From positions 62,001 to 126,000 of the forward strand of contig NZ_VPFL01000004.1 of the NCBI RefSeq assembly GCF_008014345.1: a stretch of 64,000 bases of DNA, written 5' to 3'. The translations under genes were made by a program, and so were the position numbers. Under the pieces are notes generated by a model. The model made no database searches. It had not been told where the DNA came from and was given only the letters and a program-made list of their open reading frames with translations. Shown here in pieces: positions 45,679 to 54,809 of the stretch (position 1 is its first letter; each line of letters starts with the position of its first letter). Source of the DNA: Pelomicrobium methylotrophicum (lineage in GTDB: Bacteria; Pseudomonadota; Gammaproteobacteria; Burkholderiales; UBA6910).

Positions 45679-46881
45679 ATGGCGCTCTACCGCTACGTTG
45701 CCGTCGATCCCGCGGGCAAGCGCATCCGCGGGATACAGGACGCGGCCAACCCCGTGGCCCTGGAGCTCAAGCTCAAGCGTGGCGGCCTGGACCTCATCTC
45801 GGCGCGGCCGACCAAAACGAGCCAAAGGACCCTCGGCCGCAAGGTGCGCCGGCAGGAGCTCATCACTTTCTTCTTCCACTTGGAGAGCCTCACGCGCGCC
45901 GGCGTGCCTCTGCTGGAGAGCCTGGCCGACCTGCGCGACACGATGAACGAGCCGGCGCTGCGCCAGATCATCGCCCACATGATCGAGAGCGTGGAGGGCG
46001 GCCAGCGGTTGTCCCAGGCGATGGCTCCCTATCCACGGGTGTTCGAGCCGGTCCACGTGAGCCTCGTTCGGGCAGGCGAGCAGAGCGGGCAGCTTCCGGA
46101 AGTGTTCCGGCACATCACCGACAGCCTCAAGTGGCACGACGAGCTCGCTGCCCAGAGCCGCCAGGCCATGACCTATCCGATCGCGGTCCTGCTGGTGATC
46201 ATTGGCGTGTTTCTGTTCCTGACGGTGTACCTGGTGCCGCAGCTCGCCGGCTTCATGCAGAACATCGGCCAGACGATTCCGGTGCAGACGCGCCTGCTCA
46301 TGGCCGTGTCCGAGGCCGTCGTCGGTTACTGGTACCTGACCGCGGGCTTGGCTGCCGTGGCGGCAGCCGCGATCTGGGGAGGAAGCCGCACCTTGCCGGG
46401 GCTGCAGGATCAGATCGACCGTCTCAAGCTGAAGCTGTGGGTCGTGGGCCCGATCCTGCACAAGATCATCCTGGCGCGGTTCGCCAACACCTTCGCCATG
46501 ATGTACGCCTCGGGCATTCCGATCCTGGAGTGCATCGCCGCCGCGCGCGACATCGCCGGCAACCAAGGGGTGGCGGCGAGCCTGGAGCAGGTCGGGCGCC
46601 GCATCGAAGAAGGAAAGAGCCTGACGCAGAGCTTCGCCGAGGTGGGCATCTTCCCGCCGCTGGTGCTGCGAATGCTGCACGTGGGCGAAGCGACCGGCGC
46701 TTTGGACAAGGCGCTGCTCAACGTCAGCTATTTCTACGACCGCGACGTGCACGAGTCAGTCAAGCGGATCCAGACCCTGATCGGGCCCGTGCTCACCATC
46801 GCGCTCGGGGCGCTTCTGGGGTGGATCATGCTCTCGGTGCTCATGCCCGTGTACGACGTGCTCAGCCGGACCACGTTCTGA
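45679..46881 (+). CDS. mshG: Pilus inner-membrane platform protein (MshG-like, GspF/PilC family)
   Basis: A 400-residue GspF-family protein: two repeated cytoplasmic helical domains (LESLTRAGVPLLESLADL and ANTFAMMYASGIPILECIAA), each leading into membrane helices, with three in total. It is the rotor-like platform turned by the ATPase. The ATG follows the mshE stop by eight bases. The last base of its stop is the first of the next start (TGATG). Confidence 0.95.
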   Translation: MALYRYVAVDPAGKRIRGIQDAANPVALELKLKRGGLDLISARPTKTSQRTLGRKVRRQELITFFFHLESLTRAGVPLLESLADLRDTMNEPALRQIIAHMIESVEGGQRLSQAMAPYPRVFEPVHVSLVRAGEQSGQLPEVFRHITDSLKWHDELAAQSRQAMTYPIAVLLVIIGVFLFLTVYLVPQLAGFMQNIGQTIPVQTRLLMAVSEAVVGYWYLTAGLAAVAAAAIWGGSRTLPGLQDQIDRLKLKLWVVGPILHKIILARFANTFAMMYASGIPILECIAAARDIAGNQGVAASLEQVGRRIEEGKSLTQSFAEVGIFPPLVLRMLHVGEATGALDKALLNVSYFYDRDVHESVKRIQTLIGPVLTIALGALLGWIMLSVLMPVYDVLSRTTF

Positions 46882-48485
46882 TGGCCGAGCCCGCCCTCCT
46901 CTTCATCACTTCCGACCGGCTGGTGGCGTACCGCTGGCGCCGGGGCCAGGTGGCGCGGGAAGGCGCGTTCGCCGCCGATGAGCCAGGCCGGCGGGCGTTC
47001 GCGGCGTACGCGGCCGGCGTGGCCCGCCGTGGTCGCACGGCGTGGCTGCTCGCCGACTTGGTGGAGGAGGACTTCCGTTTCGACACCGTTCCTCACGTGC
47101 TCGGCCCGGGACGTTCGGCTCTCCTCGAACGCAAGCTGGAACAGCTCTACCGGTCCACGCCTTTCCGCCACGCCGAAATCCGCGAGCGGGAGCAGGAGGG
47201 CCGCCGCGACGATCGGGTACTCTTCTCGGCCCTGACCAACCCCCACTGGATCGCCCCCTGGGTCGAGCTGCTGACTCAGTACAAAATCCCGCTGCGCGGC
47301 ATCTACTCGGTGCCCCTCGTGAGCCGCAGAATCGCGAAGCTCGTCCCGGACAACGAACTGCTGCTCATCACCTGGGAGCGCGACGCCGGCGTGCGCCAGA
47401 CCTACTTCAAGAACGGGCACGTGAGCTTCTCGCGCTTGAGCCCCTTGGCCGTAGGCCTTCCCATGGCCGCGGGCCTTTCCCTGGCCGGAGATCCTCCATC
47501 GGTCGGCGACGCCCAGCTCACGCCCACGGTGCTCAAGGAGGCCGCCCGCACCATCCAGTATCTCCAGAGCTTGAGCCTGCTGCCGGCCGGCCGCCCGCTA
47601 CCGGTGGTCATCGTGTGTTCGGCTCGCGACAAGCAAGCCCTGGGGGAGCAGCTCCAGAACACAGCCCGGGTACGCTACGCGTACTTGGACATCGGCGAGC
47701 TCGCCGCGCGCCTGCAGTACCGCGGTCCCCTGCCCGATTCGGACTGCACCGCGCTGCTGCTGCACGTGCTGGCGAAGGGCCGGCTGCCGAACCAGTATGC
47801 GACCGCGCAGCATCGGCACTACCATGCTTTGGGCAAGACGCGCCGGTTCGCCCGGGCGGCCGTCCTGGTCGCAGGTTTCGGGCTCCTGCTGGAGGCGGGC
47901 TTGGACCTCTGGCGGGCGGTACACCTCTCGCGTCAAGCCGAAGCGCTCAGCGCCCAGCTCCAAAGGCTGGACCACCAGTACCGCGCTCTCCACGCCACGC
48001 TTCCCCAGACACCGCCGTCGGCCGCGGAAATGCGCCGAGCGGTGCTGTCGTTGCGCACCCTCAGCCAAGCCTCGCCCATGCCCCTGGAGGTGCTGGGGAG
48101 CCTCGGGCAGACGCTGGCCCAGTTTCCCGGCCTCCAGGTCAACCACCTGACTTGGCAGATCACGTCGAGGCCTGACAGGGTGCAGGATGACCTGCTGCCT
48201 GCGGCGGCGAGCCCCGGGCCGCAAGCCACGGGGCGCGGCCCGACGCTTTACCGGGTCGTGCAGCTTCAAGGTGAAGTGCGGCCGTTTCACCTGAACGACC
48301 GGGAAACGCTGAAACAGGTCGAAGCGCTGCAGGCCGAGCTCATCCGGCGCGGCATGAGTGTGGAACCGATCGAGCTGCCGCTTGACCTGCGCCCCCAGGT
48401 GGCCTTGAGGGGTGAGCTGGGCGTCCCTGACGCCCCGCGGCGCGCCACCTTCGCGCTCAAAATCGTCCAAACAGCAGGTCCATGA
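46881..48485 (+). CDS. PilM/PilN-like pilus assembly protein (possible fusion)
   Basis: A 534-residue protein. The N-terminal 310 residues contain an actin-like PilM/MshI-type pattern (YKIPLRGIYSVPLVSRRIAK; ELLLITWERDAGVRQTYF). A single membrane helix (about 322-345) is followed by a coiled coil and a periplasmic region resembling PilN. PilM and PilN are usually separate; here they seem joined in one chain. It would link the cytoplasmic platform to the periplasmic subcomplex. Coupled by a one-base overlap to mshG. Confidence 0.75.
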   Translation: MAEPALLFITSDRLVAYRWRRGQVAREGAFAADEPGRRAFAAYAAGVARRGRTAWLLADLVEEDFRFDTVPHVLGPGRSALLERKLEQLYRSTPFRHAEIREREQEGRRDDRVLFSALTNPHWIAPWVELLTQYKIPLRGIYSVPLVSRRIAKLVPDNELLLITWERDAGVRQTYFKNGHVSFSRLSPLAVGLPMAAGLSLAGDPPSVGDAQLTPTVLKEAARTIQYLQSLSLLPAGRPLPVVIVCSARDKQALGEQLQNTARVRYAYLDIGELAARLQYRGPLPDSDCTALLLHVLAKGRLPNQYATAQHRHYHALGKTRRFARAAVLVAGFGLLLEAGLDLWRAVHLSRQAEALSAQLQRLDHQYRALHATLPQTPPSAAEMRRAVLSLRTLSQASPMPLEVLGSLGQTLAQFPGLQVNHLTWQITSRPDRVQDDLLPAAASPGPQATGRGPTLYRVVQLQGEVRPFHLNDRETLKQVEALQAELIRRGMSVEPIELPLDLRPQVALRGELGVPDAPRRATFALKIVQTAGP

Positions 48486-49087
48486 GGCTCACGCGGCGGG
48501 ATTGGCCCCACCTCCGAGGCACGGCGTTTTTCGCTGTGGCCGTCCTCGCGCCGGCGCTCGTCGTCATGGGGCTCGCCCACGAGTTCATGGCCCGCATGGA
48601 CCGGAAACAGGCCGCGCTGCAGGAGCGGGCGGCGCTGGCGCGCGCCCAGCTCGCTCGGCTTGAGGAAGAGCGCAGGAACTTGGACGAGTACCGCGAGGAG
48701 TACCAGCGGCTGCTCGCGCGCCGCGTGATTGGCGAAGAACACCGGCTCGATTGGATCGAAGCGATCGACCGCATCCGCGACCAGCGCCCCATTTTCAGCG
48801 CTCGCTACGCCATCTCGCCCCAGCGCCCCTACCAGCCGGAGGTGCCGTTGCCGGGCGAGCCGCTCAGCCTGCTGGCTTCAGACATGAGGCTGGAGCTGAC
48901 GCTCTTGCACGAGGGGGAGCTCGCGCGCTTTTTCGAAGCGCTGCGCCAGGAAGCCAAGGGCATGTTCCTCCTGCAAGGCTGCAGGATCAGCCGGTTGGGC
49001 CCCGCGGACGACATGCGTTTCGCGCCGCACCTGGAGGCCGACTGCCAGCTGACGTGGATCACCCTCAACGATCGGCGGCCGCAATGA
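48482..49087 (+). CDS. PilO-like pilus alignment protein (MshJ-like)
   Basis: A 201-residue protein with one N-terminal membrane helix (GTAFFAVAVLAPALVVMGLA), a Glu/Arg-rich coiled coil (about 35-75) and a C-terminal ferredoxin-like PilO domain (MRLELTLLHEGELARFFEAL). It is expected to pair with the preceding PilN-like part in the periplasm. Its start overlaps the previous stop by four bases, and the next start overlaps its own stop. Confidence 0.75.
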   Translation: MRLTRRDWPHLRGTAFFAVAVLAPALVVMGLAHEFMARMDRKQAALQERAALARAQLARLEEERRNLDEYREEYQRLLARRVIGEEHRLDWIEAIDRIRDQRPIFSARYAISPQRPYQPEVPLPGEPLSLLASDMRLELTLLHEGELARFFEALRQEAKGMFLLQGCRISRLGPADDMRFAPHLEADCQLTWITLNDRRPQ

Positions 49088-49467
49088 TCGCGCTTCGGCC
49101 CGTTCTGTTACTCCTGTTGCTGGCGTTCGCCCTTGGAGCGCGGGCCGCCGATCCGCTGGGGCGGCTGTTCTTCACTCCCGAGCAGCGGGAGGCCTTGGAA
49201 CGAAAACGGCCGCAGGCCGCTCCGCCCACGACCGGCATCACCGTCAACGGGCTGGTTCAGCGCTCGGATGGAAAGGCGACCGTGTGGATCAACGGCACGG
49301 CCCACCCTGCCCCGCCTTCGACGCCGGGCAAAGGCATCGCCGTGCAGCCGGATTCGTCTACGGTGATCGTGACCACACCCAGCCAGAAGATTCGGGTCAA
49401 GGTGGGCGAGACGATCGCACCGGCGCCCACCGCCGGAATGTCGCTTGGCCACCAGGACAGCCCATGA
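49084..49467 (+). CDS. MshK/PilP-like small exported protein
   Basis: A 127-residue protein with a signal peptide (LLLLLLAFALGARAADP). A short domain TGITVNGLVQRSDGKATVWI resembles the core of MshK, a PilP relative that links the periplasmic parts to the secretin. A beta-rich C-terminus (STVIVTTPSQKIRVKVGET) follows. Its place between the PilO-like gene and the pilin genes supports this. Four-base overlaps on both sides. Confidence 0.7.
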   Translation: MIALRPVLLLLLLAFALGARAADPLGRLFFTPEQREALERKRPQAAPPTTGITVNGLVQRSDGKATVWINGTAHPAPPSTPGKGIAVQPDSSTVIVTTPSQKIRVKVGETIAPAPTAGMSLGHQDSP

Positions 49468-51083
49468 CCTGCCCAGCGCCACAGCGCGCGATGCGCTGCT
49501 GGAAACTTTCCGAAGCGACCCCGGCGCGCGAGCGCGGTCAGGTATTGCTCCTCCTGCTGGTCGTGCTCATCGCCGCCTCGGCCCACGCGCTGGTGCGCTC
49601 GCTCAACGCTGCTTCGCTGGCGTCAAAGCGGCTGCAGATCACGGGCGAAGCGCTCGCGCAAGCGAAAGAGGCATTGATCGCCCGAGCCGTGAACGACACC
49701 GACCCTTCAGGCGACCCGAGCAGGATCCGGCCAGGCAGCCTCCCTTGCCCCGATCTGAACGACGACGGCAGGGCAGAGCTTTTTTCGGGAAACCAGTGCC
49801 CCGCCTACCTGGGCCGCCTGCCGTGGTACACCCTGAACCTGCCCGACTTGCGCGACGGCCACGGAGAGCGGCTCTGGTACGCCCTATCCCCCGCTTTCCG
49901 GGACCACCCTTCGGCCATCCTCAACTCGGCAGATGCCCGCGGCGAGCTGGCCGTGGTCGGTCGCACGCCGGCCACCGACGTGGCGGCCATCGTCTTTTCC
50001 CCCGGTCCCCCGCTGATCCGTGAGGGCGCCTCCACTCGCCAGGATCGCAGCGGCGGCACGGGGCCGTGCCCCGGACCCGCGCCCTACGCCGCCACGCCGA
50101 AGTGCAACCCGGTCAACTATCTCGACGCCACCCAAGGCGAGGACAACGCCGACGACAACCGCACCTTCGTCACGGCCATGCCTGGCGCGGCGTTCAACGA
50201 CCAGCTCCTGCCCATCACGGCCGACGATATCATGGCGCTGGTGGAGATCCGCGCGGCGCGAGAAACAGCCGCCCGCCTGCGGGAACATTTCAACGCCTGG
50301 GCGACGAGCAGCGCGCTGACCGCTCCGAGGGGTTGGTATCCGTGGGCGGCACCTTTCGTGGACCCCAGCGCCAAGAGCGCGGGGGTCGATGGCACGCTGC
50401 ACGGCCTCGTTCCGCTCGAGCCCACCAACGTATCGCCGTGGAAGCCCAGACTCGAGGTGAACGGTATGCCGGCGGGATCGTGCACCAGGGCGCCGTTAAG
50501 GTTCTCATGCTCAGCGGGCATCAACGCCGGCGACGTGGTCACCTTCACCGCAGACCTGGACCATGTCGGGACGGCCTTTATTCTTCCACCGCCAACGACG
50601 ACCGTCAGCATTTCGCCCGTGGATGCCATCGCGACCGCGGGTCCGTCCTGGAGCCTGAGCGGCGTCTCCGGGGGGCGACTGAGCTGCACCGTGGGCGGAA
50701 CCGCCACGATCACCGGCACGCTCACCATCCGCGGCGAGGCCAAGTTGGCCGCCTGGACCCAGGATTCGTGGCTGCTTCGTAACCAGTGGCACAAAGTGCT
50801 CTACTACGCGGTCTCCAGCGGCTTCACCATCACCGGTGCGGGCGGGTGCGGCGGCGCCCTGCCCGCCTGCGTGACGGTGGAAAACACGCCCGAACCCGCC
50901 GACAAGCACGCCGTCGTCCTGGCCACCGGCAGAGCGTTGGCGGGCCAGACCCGCCCCCCGGAAAACCCGACGCCGAGCGAAGCCGATTATCTGGAGGGTC
51001 AGAACCGCTCCCCCGACCTGCGTTTCGAGTTCAACCGCCGCAGCGCGAGCTTCAACGATTATGTGGTGGTGGTATCTCCCTAA
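49464..51083 (+). CDS. Large pilin-like protein, 539 residues
   Basis: A 539-residue protein with an N-terminal membrane helix (GQVLLLLLVVLIAASAHAL) in place of a canonical prepilin GFTLIE motif, as in PilX/GspK-type minor pilins. Residues about 70-270 carry a head-domain pattern (LPCP, then Cys, then LPW-x-L, G-x-R-x-Y, FND) that also occurs in the next gene. A beta-rich middle (about 310-440) is followed by a second, partial head-like region near the end (ACVTVENTP; DYLEGQNRS; SFNDYVVVV). Several cysteines could form disulfides. Inferred role: a tip pilin or adhesin. Its start overlaps the previous stop. Confidence 0.75.
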   Translation: MTCPAPQRAMRCWKLSEATPARERGQVLLLLLVVLIAASAHALVRSLNAASLASKRLQITGEALAQAKEALIARAVNDTDPSGDPSRIRPGSLPCPDLNDDGRAELFSGNQCPAYLGRLPWYTLNLPDLRDGHGERLWYALSPAFRDHPSAILNSADARGELAVVGRTPATDVAAIVFSPGPPLIREGASTRQDRSGGTGPCPGPAPYAATPKCNPVNYLDATQGEDNADDNRTFVTAMPGAAFNDQLLPITADDIMALVEIRAARETAARLREHFNAWATSSALTAPRGWYPWAAPFVDPSAKSAGVDGTLHGLVPLEPTNVSPWKPRLEVNGMPAGSCTRAPLRFSCSAGINAGDVVTFTADLDHVGTAFILPPPTTTVSISPVDAIATAGPSWSLSGVSGGRLSCTVGGTATITGTLTIRGEAKLAAWTQDSWLLRNQWHKVLYYAVSSGFTITGAGGCGGALPACVTVENTPEPADKHAVVLATGRALAGQTRPPENPTPSEADYLEGQNRSPDLRFEFNRRSASFNDYVVVVSP

Positions 51084-51831
51084 GCGCCGATCGACCCGCC
51101 TTGCCCCAGGCGCCGGCTTCACCCTGATCGAGCTGGCGGTGGCGTTGTTCATCCTGGGGCTGCTCCTCGGCGGGCTCCTGACGCCGCTCGGCACCCGGGT
51201 CGAGCAACAACGCATCAAGGACACCCGGCGCGCCCAGGACGACATCCGCGAGGCCATCATCGGCTTCACCGTGAGCCACGGCCGCCTGCCCTGCCCCGCC
51301 CATGGAACGATTCCGAGCGGCACCGCTGGCGCCGGGATGGAAAGCTACAACGCGCAGACGGGACAGTGCGACGTCACGGCCGACGGCGTTATTCCCTGGG
51401 CAAGCCTGGCGGTTCCCGAAACGGACGCCTGGGGACGGCGTTTCACCTACCGTATCCGCCAGGATTGGGCCGATCGGATCAATCCCCTCGCGCCGGCCAC
51501 GGGAAACTGCTCGGAAGTGGCTGCCAACGCCTCCTATGCCTTGTGCTCCGAGGGAAACATCACCGTCAAGGACAGCAGCGGGCCGTCGGGCAACAACGTG
51601 GCGACGAACGTGCCCGCGGTGATCGTCTCCCACGGAAAAAATGGCTTCGGCGCCTACCTGCCCAACGGCAATCGCGTCCCCTTGAGCGGGAGCGCCGATG
51701 AGCGGGAGAACACGGACCACGACGCCACGTTTGTCAGCCGCACCCCCGACGACGGATTTGACGACCTGGTCGCTTGGATTTCGAGCGCGATCGCGAAGAG
51801 CCGCCTGGTGGCGGTGGGCAAGCTTCCATGA
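51061..51831 (+). CDS. Prepilin-like protein, 256 residues
   Basis: A 256-residue prepilin: short basic leader, then the peptidase site and helix GFTLIELAVALFILGLLLGG. The head carries LPCPAHGT, a later Cys (GQCDV), IPW-x-L and DAWGRRFTY, followed by PAVIVSHGKNGFGAY, TFVSRTPDDGFDDLVAW and the C-terminus. This order matches the first half of the preceding 539-residue protein. It needs a prepilin peptidase encoded outside the window. The first 23 bases overlap the preceding gene. Confidence 0.88.
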   Translation: MWWWYLPKRRSTRLAPGAGFTLIELAVALFILGLLLGGLLTPLGTRVEQQRIKDTRRAQDDIREAIIGFTVSHGRLPCPAHGTIPSGTAGAGMESYNAQTGQCDVTADGVIPWASLAVPETDAWGRRFTYRIRQDWADRINPLAPATGNCSEVAANASYALCSEGNITVKDSSGPSGNNVATNVPAVIVSHGKNGFGAYLPNGNRVPLSGSADERENTDHDATFVSRTPDDGFDDLVAWISSAIAKSRLVAVGKLP

Positions 51832-51950
51832 CGCCCCACTGCAGGCAAGCCTCGAGCACGAGCGACGACGCCCCAGGGCGCGCACGGCGGGCAGGGGTTT
51901 CCGCTTGCGCAGGGATCACCCCGCTCGCCATCGTCGTGACCACGGTCATT

Positions 51951-51956
51951 TATAAT
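51951..51956 (+). promoter_or_regulatory. -10 box (TATAAT) for the 210-residue pilin gene
   Basis: A perfect TATAAT 28 bases before the ATG at 51984. The -35 region is weak (CCATCG at a 17-base spacing), so an activator may be needed. It lies in the only real gap (152 bases) of the pilus locus after mshE, which suggests that this pilin is transcribed separately and more strongly. Confidence 0.55.
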
Positions 51957-51983
51957 GCATGCCTCTTGGGTCTGGAGACGTGA

Positions 51984-52616
51984 ATGAAGCCTCACCGGGG
52001 TTTCACCCTCATCGAGATTGCGATCGTGCTCGTGATCATCGGGCTGCTTTTGGGGGGCATCCTGAAGGGCCAGGAGATGATCACCCAAGGCAAGATCAAA
52101 AACGTGATCGCCGACTTCAACGGCATCCAGGCGGCGTTCTATGGCTATCAGGACCGGTACCGGGCCATCCCTGGCGACGATCCGACCGCCAACACCCGCT
52201 GGACGGAGGCGATCTCGGGCAATGGCAACGGCATCGTCGCCGGCACGTATAACGCGACCAACGCCAACGAAGAGTCCCGCCTGTTCTGGGACCACCTGCG
52301 CCGGGCCGGCTTTGTCGCCGGCAGCGGCACCCAGCCGCCCGCCAACAGCGCCGGTGGCATCGTGGGCGTGCAGACAGGCGACGGGGCGGGCGGGTCGGCG
52401 CTGGGCTTCAGCGGGCTGATCATCTGCTCGTCCAACCTCCCCGACCGCATCGCCATCGCCGTGGACCAGCAGATCGACGACGGCAATCCCGGCACGGGTC
52501 AGGTGCGCGCCATCAGGCAGAGCGCCCCGAATCCGGACATCAACGGCACGGCATCAGCGCCGGCCGCCTATCAGGAAACCGGCACCGATCAATACACGCT
52601 CTGCAAAGGCATCTGA
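51984..52616 (+). CDS. Prepilin, possible major subunit, 210 residues
   Basis: A 210-residue prepilin with a very short leader (MKPHR) and the canonical GFTLIEIAIVLVIIGLLLGG. The head has YQDRYRAIPGDDPTAN, the usual alpha-beta loop start, a Gly-rich region and two late cysteines (ICSS and TLCKGI) that can close a D-region-like loop. It has its own promoter (TATAAT at 51951), a good GGAG site and a terminator after the gene. Together these make it the best candidate for the major pilin, though MshA-type pilins are often nearer 150-180 residues. Confidence 0.9.
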   Translation: MKPHRGFTLIEIAIVLVIIGLLLGGILKGQEMITQGKIKNVIADFNGIQAAFYGYQDRYRAIPGDDPTANTRWTEAISGNGNGIVAGTYNATNANEESRLFWDHLRRAGFVAGSGTQPPANSAGGIVGVQTGDGAGGSALGFSGLIICSSNLPDRIAIAVDQQIDDGNPGTGQVRAIRQSAPNPDINGTASAPAAYQETGTDQYTLCKGI

Positions 52617-52643
52617 AACAAAAGCCCCTGGCAGAAAAACGCC

Positions 52644-52669
52644 AGCCTCGCCTCATGGCGGGCTTTTTT
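52644..52669. terminator. Bidirectional terminator between the pilin and antiporter genes
   Basis: AGCC-T-CGCC (52644-52652), loop TCAT and GGCG-GGCT (52657-52664), then TTTTTT. Read leftward, the same stem is followed by a T-run from the AAAAA at 52635-52639. It fits termination of the pilin transcript and of the convergent antiporter gene. Confidence 0.75.
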
Positions 52670-54663
52670 CACCCCTGCAACAGCCGCATCTCGGCAGCGG
52701 CGAGCGCCTCGGGCGTTCCCAGCAAGACGACCACGTCGCCCTCCTCAAGCCGGGTCTGCGGCGTCGGGGCAAGCCCGCGGATCCCGCGCCGGCGGATCGC
52801 GGTGACCTCCACGTCCAGCTCTTCGAGCCTCAACTGCTGCAAGGGGCGGCCAACGGCGGCGGCTCCCTGGGTGACCAGCACGCTGTGCAGCCGCGGCTGG
52901 GGCTTTTCGGGCGACTCTGCCACCTCGTCGCTCTCACCCCGAAAGAATCCTCGGAATAGCGCGTAGCGTTGCTGGCGCGCCTCGCGGATGCGCCTGAGCA
53001 CCCGGTTGAGCGGCACGCCTACCAACATCAACGCATGGGAACCCAGCATCAGGCTTCCCTCCATGATCTCGGACACCACTTCGGCCGCTCCTGCCCGCTT
53101 GAGCACATCGATGTCGGCGTCATCCAGCGTGCGCACCAGCACGGGAAGATCGGGCCGCTCCCGATGCACGACGGACAGAACCCGCAGCGCTGAGGCCGTA
53201 TTGGCATAGGTGATCACCATGGCCTTGGCGCGCTTCAATCCCGCGGCAATCAACACCTCGCGCCGCGCGGCGTCCCCGTACACCACGCTCTCGCCCGCGG
53301 CCGCAGCCTCGCGGATGCGCTGAGGATCGAGATCGAGGGCGATGAACGGGATTGCCTCGCGCTCCAGGATCCGCGCCAGGTTTTGACCGCTGCGGCCATA
53401 GCCGCAGATGATCACGTGCCCCTCGGCGCTCATGGTCTGCACCGCGATGCGATGCAGCTCCAAAGCGCGTGCCATCCACTCTCCGGCGGCGAAGCGGCGC
53501 ACCAGGCGTTCGCTGTGCTGGATAAGGAACGGCGCCGCCAGCATGGACAGCACCATGCCGGCGAGCAGCGACTGCATGACGTTGGCGTCCACCACCGCGT
53601 GGCGGCCCGCGAGTTGCAGCAGCACGAAGCCGAATTCTCCCGCATGGGCCAGGCTCAGCCCCGTGCGCAGCGCAACGCCGGGATCGGCGCCCAGCAGCCG
53701 GGAGAGCGCCGCGACGAGCGCGCCCTTCGCGCCCACCAGCAGCGCGAAGGTGGCCCCGACCCAGATCCAGTTGGCGAACACCACCTTCCAGTCGAGCAGC
53801 ATGCCGATGGTGACGAAGAAGAAACCCAGCAGCACCTCGCGGAACGGTCTGATGTCCTCCTCCACCTGGTAGCGGTACTCGGTCTCGGAAATGAGCACGC
53901 CAGCCAGGAACGCGCCCAGCGCCAGCGACAGGCCGGCGCGCTCGGTAAGGAACGCGAGCCCGAGGATCGTCAGCAGCACGTTGAGGATGAAGAGCTCGGA
54001 AGACTTTTGCCGCGCCACCAGGTGATACCAGCGCCGCATCAGCCGCTGCCCGAGCACGAGGATCACGAACAGCACCGCCGTCGCCTTGACCACCGCCAGG
54101 GCCAGCGCCCAAGCCAGCTCCTCCCCCGGCCGGGCCAGCGCGGGAATGGCGATGAGCAGTGGCACCACCGCCAGGTCCTGGAACAAGGCCGCGCCGATGA
54201 TTTTCCGGCCGTGGGGGGCGTTGAGCTCGAGGCGCTCGGCCAACATCTTCCCGAGGATGGCGGTGGAAGACATGCAAAGCACCGCGCCGATGGCAAAACC
54301 CGACTGCCACGAAGCCCCCAAGGCCATGGAAAGCAGCATGACCAGGACAATGGTGGCGATGACCTGGCTCGCCCCGAAGCCGAAGACCTCGCCTCTCATG
54401 GTCCGCAATCGGGGCAGGTTGAATTCGAGCCCGATGGTGAACATGAGGAACACCACGCCGAACTCCGCCAAGTAGCTCGCCTCTGCGCTCTCGGCCACCC
54501 AGCCCAGCGTGTGCGGCCCCACGAGGATGCCCACCAGCAGATAGCCCAGGAGCGGCGGCAGGTCGAGGCGCCGGAAGGCGACCACCACCGCCACCGCTGC
54601 GGCAAGGACGATGAGGGCGATCTCGAGGGAATCGTGGGGCATCATGGACGACACCGTAATCAT
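52669..54663 (-). CDS. Kef-type monovalent cation:proton antiporter (CPA2)
   Basis: A 664-residue membrane protein: about 12 helices of the CPA2 antiporter fold (LPPLLGYLLVGILVGPHTLG; GLEFNLPRLRTMRGEVFGFG; ALFQDLAVVPLLIAI, with the paired acidic-polar ion site), then an RCK/TrkA-N domain (GHVIICGYGRSGQNLARILE) and a TrkA-C domain (VTAIRRRGIRG). Kef-like systems move K+ out against H+ and are gated by glutathione adducts or nucleotides. It is divergent from kdsC. In many relatives this gene sits next to the kdsD-kdsC pair. Confidence 0.93.
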   Translation of the reverse strand: MITVSSMMPHDSLEIALIVLAAAVAVVVAFRRLDLPPLLGYLLVGILVGPHTLGWVAESAEASYLAEFGVVFLMFTIGLEFNLPRLRTMRGEVFGFGASQVIATIVLVMLLSMALGASWQSGFAIGAVLCMSSTAILGKMLAERLELNAPHGRKIIGAALFQDLAVVPLLIAIPALARPGEELAWALALAVVKATAVLFVILVLGQRLMRRWYHLVARQKSSELFILNVLLTILGLAFLTERAGLSLALGAFLAGVLISETEYRYQVEEDIRPFREVLLGFFFVTIGMLLDWKVVFANWIWVGATFALLVGAKGALVAALSRLLGADPGVALRTGLSLAHAGEFGFVLLQLAGRHAVVDANVMQSLLAGMVLSMLAAPFLIQHSERLVRRFAAGEWMARALELHRIAVQTMSAEGHVIICGYGRSGQNLARILEREAIPFIALDLDPQRIREAAAAGESVVYGDAARREVLIAAGLKRAKAMVITYANTASALRVLSVVHRERPDLPVLVRTLDDADIDVLKRAGAAEVVSEIMEGSLMLGSHALMLVGVPLNRVLRRIREARQQRYALFRGFFRGESDEVAESPEKPQPRLHSVLVTQGAAAVGRPLQQLRLEELDVEVTAIRRRGIRGLAPTPQTRLEEGDVVVLLGTPEALAAAEMRLLQG

Positions 54664-54724
54664 GCCCTACAGGCCGGGATTGCAACAGCGGACGAACCAG
54701 CGCGGGCCGCGTCCAGGCTTCTGC

Positions 54725-54730
54725 TATACT
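54725..54730 (+). promoter_or_regulatory. -10 box (TATACT) ahead of kdsC
   Basis: TATACT about 80 bases before the kdsC start, in the divergent region with the antiporter gene. The -35 region is not well defined. It is the likely start of the kdsC-lpt-rpoN transcript. Confidence 0.4.
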
Positions 54731-54809
54731 TGCCAACCATGGTGGCGCGGCTATGCACGCGCCCAGGCTTCTCCCATCCACGCTTTCCCGCCCGAACGGG
54801 CCGCCGACG

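Noticed and set aside
51880-51915. Sigma-54-like -24/-12 pair (GG, ten bases, GC with TTGC) before the 210-residue pilin
   Set aside because: Only the two GG and the TTGC agree; the rest of the -24 box does not match TGGCAC, and a perfect sigma-70 -10 box is nearer to the gene.
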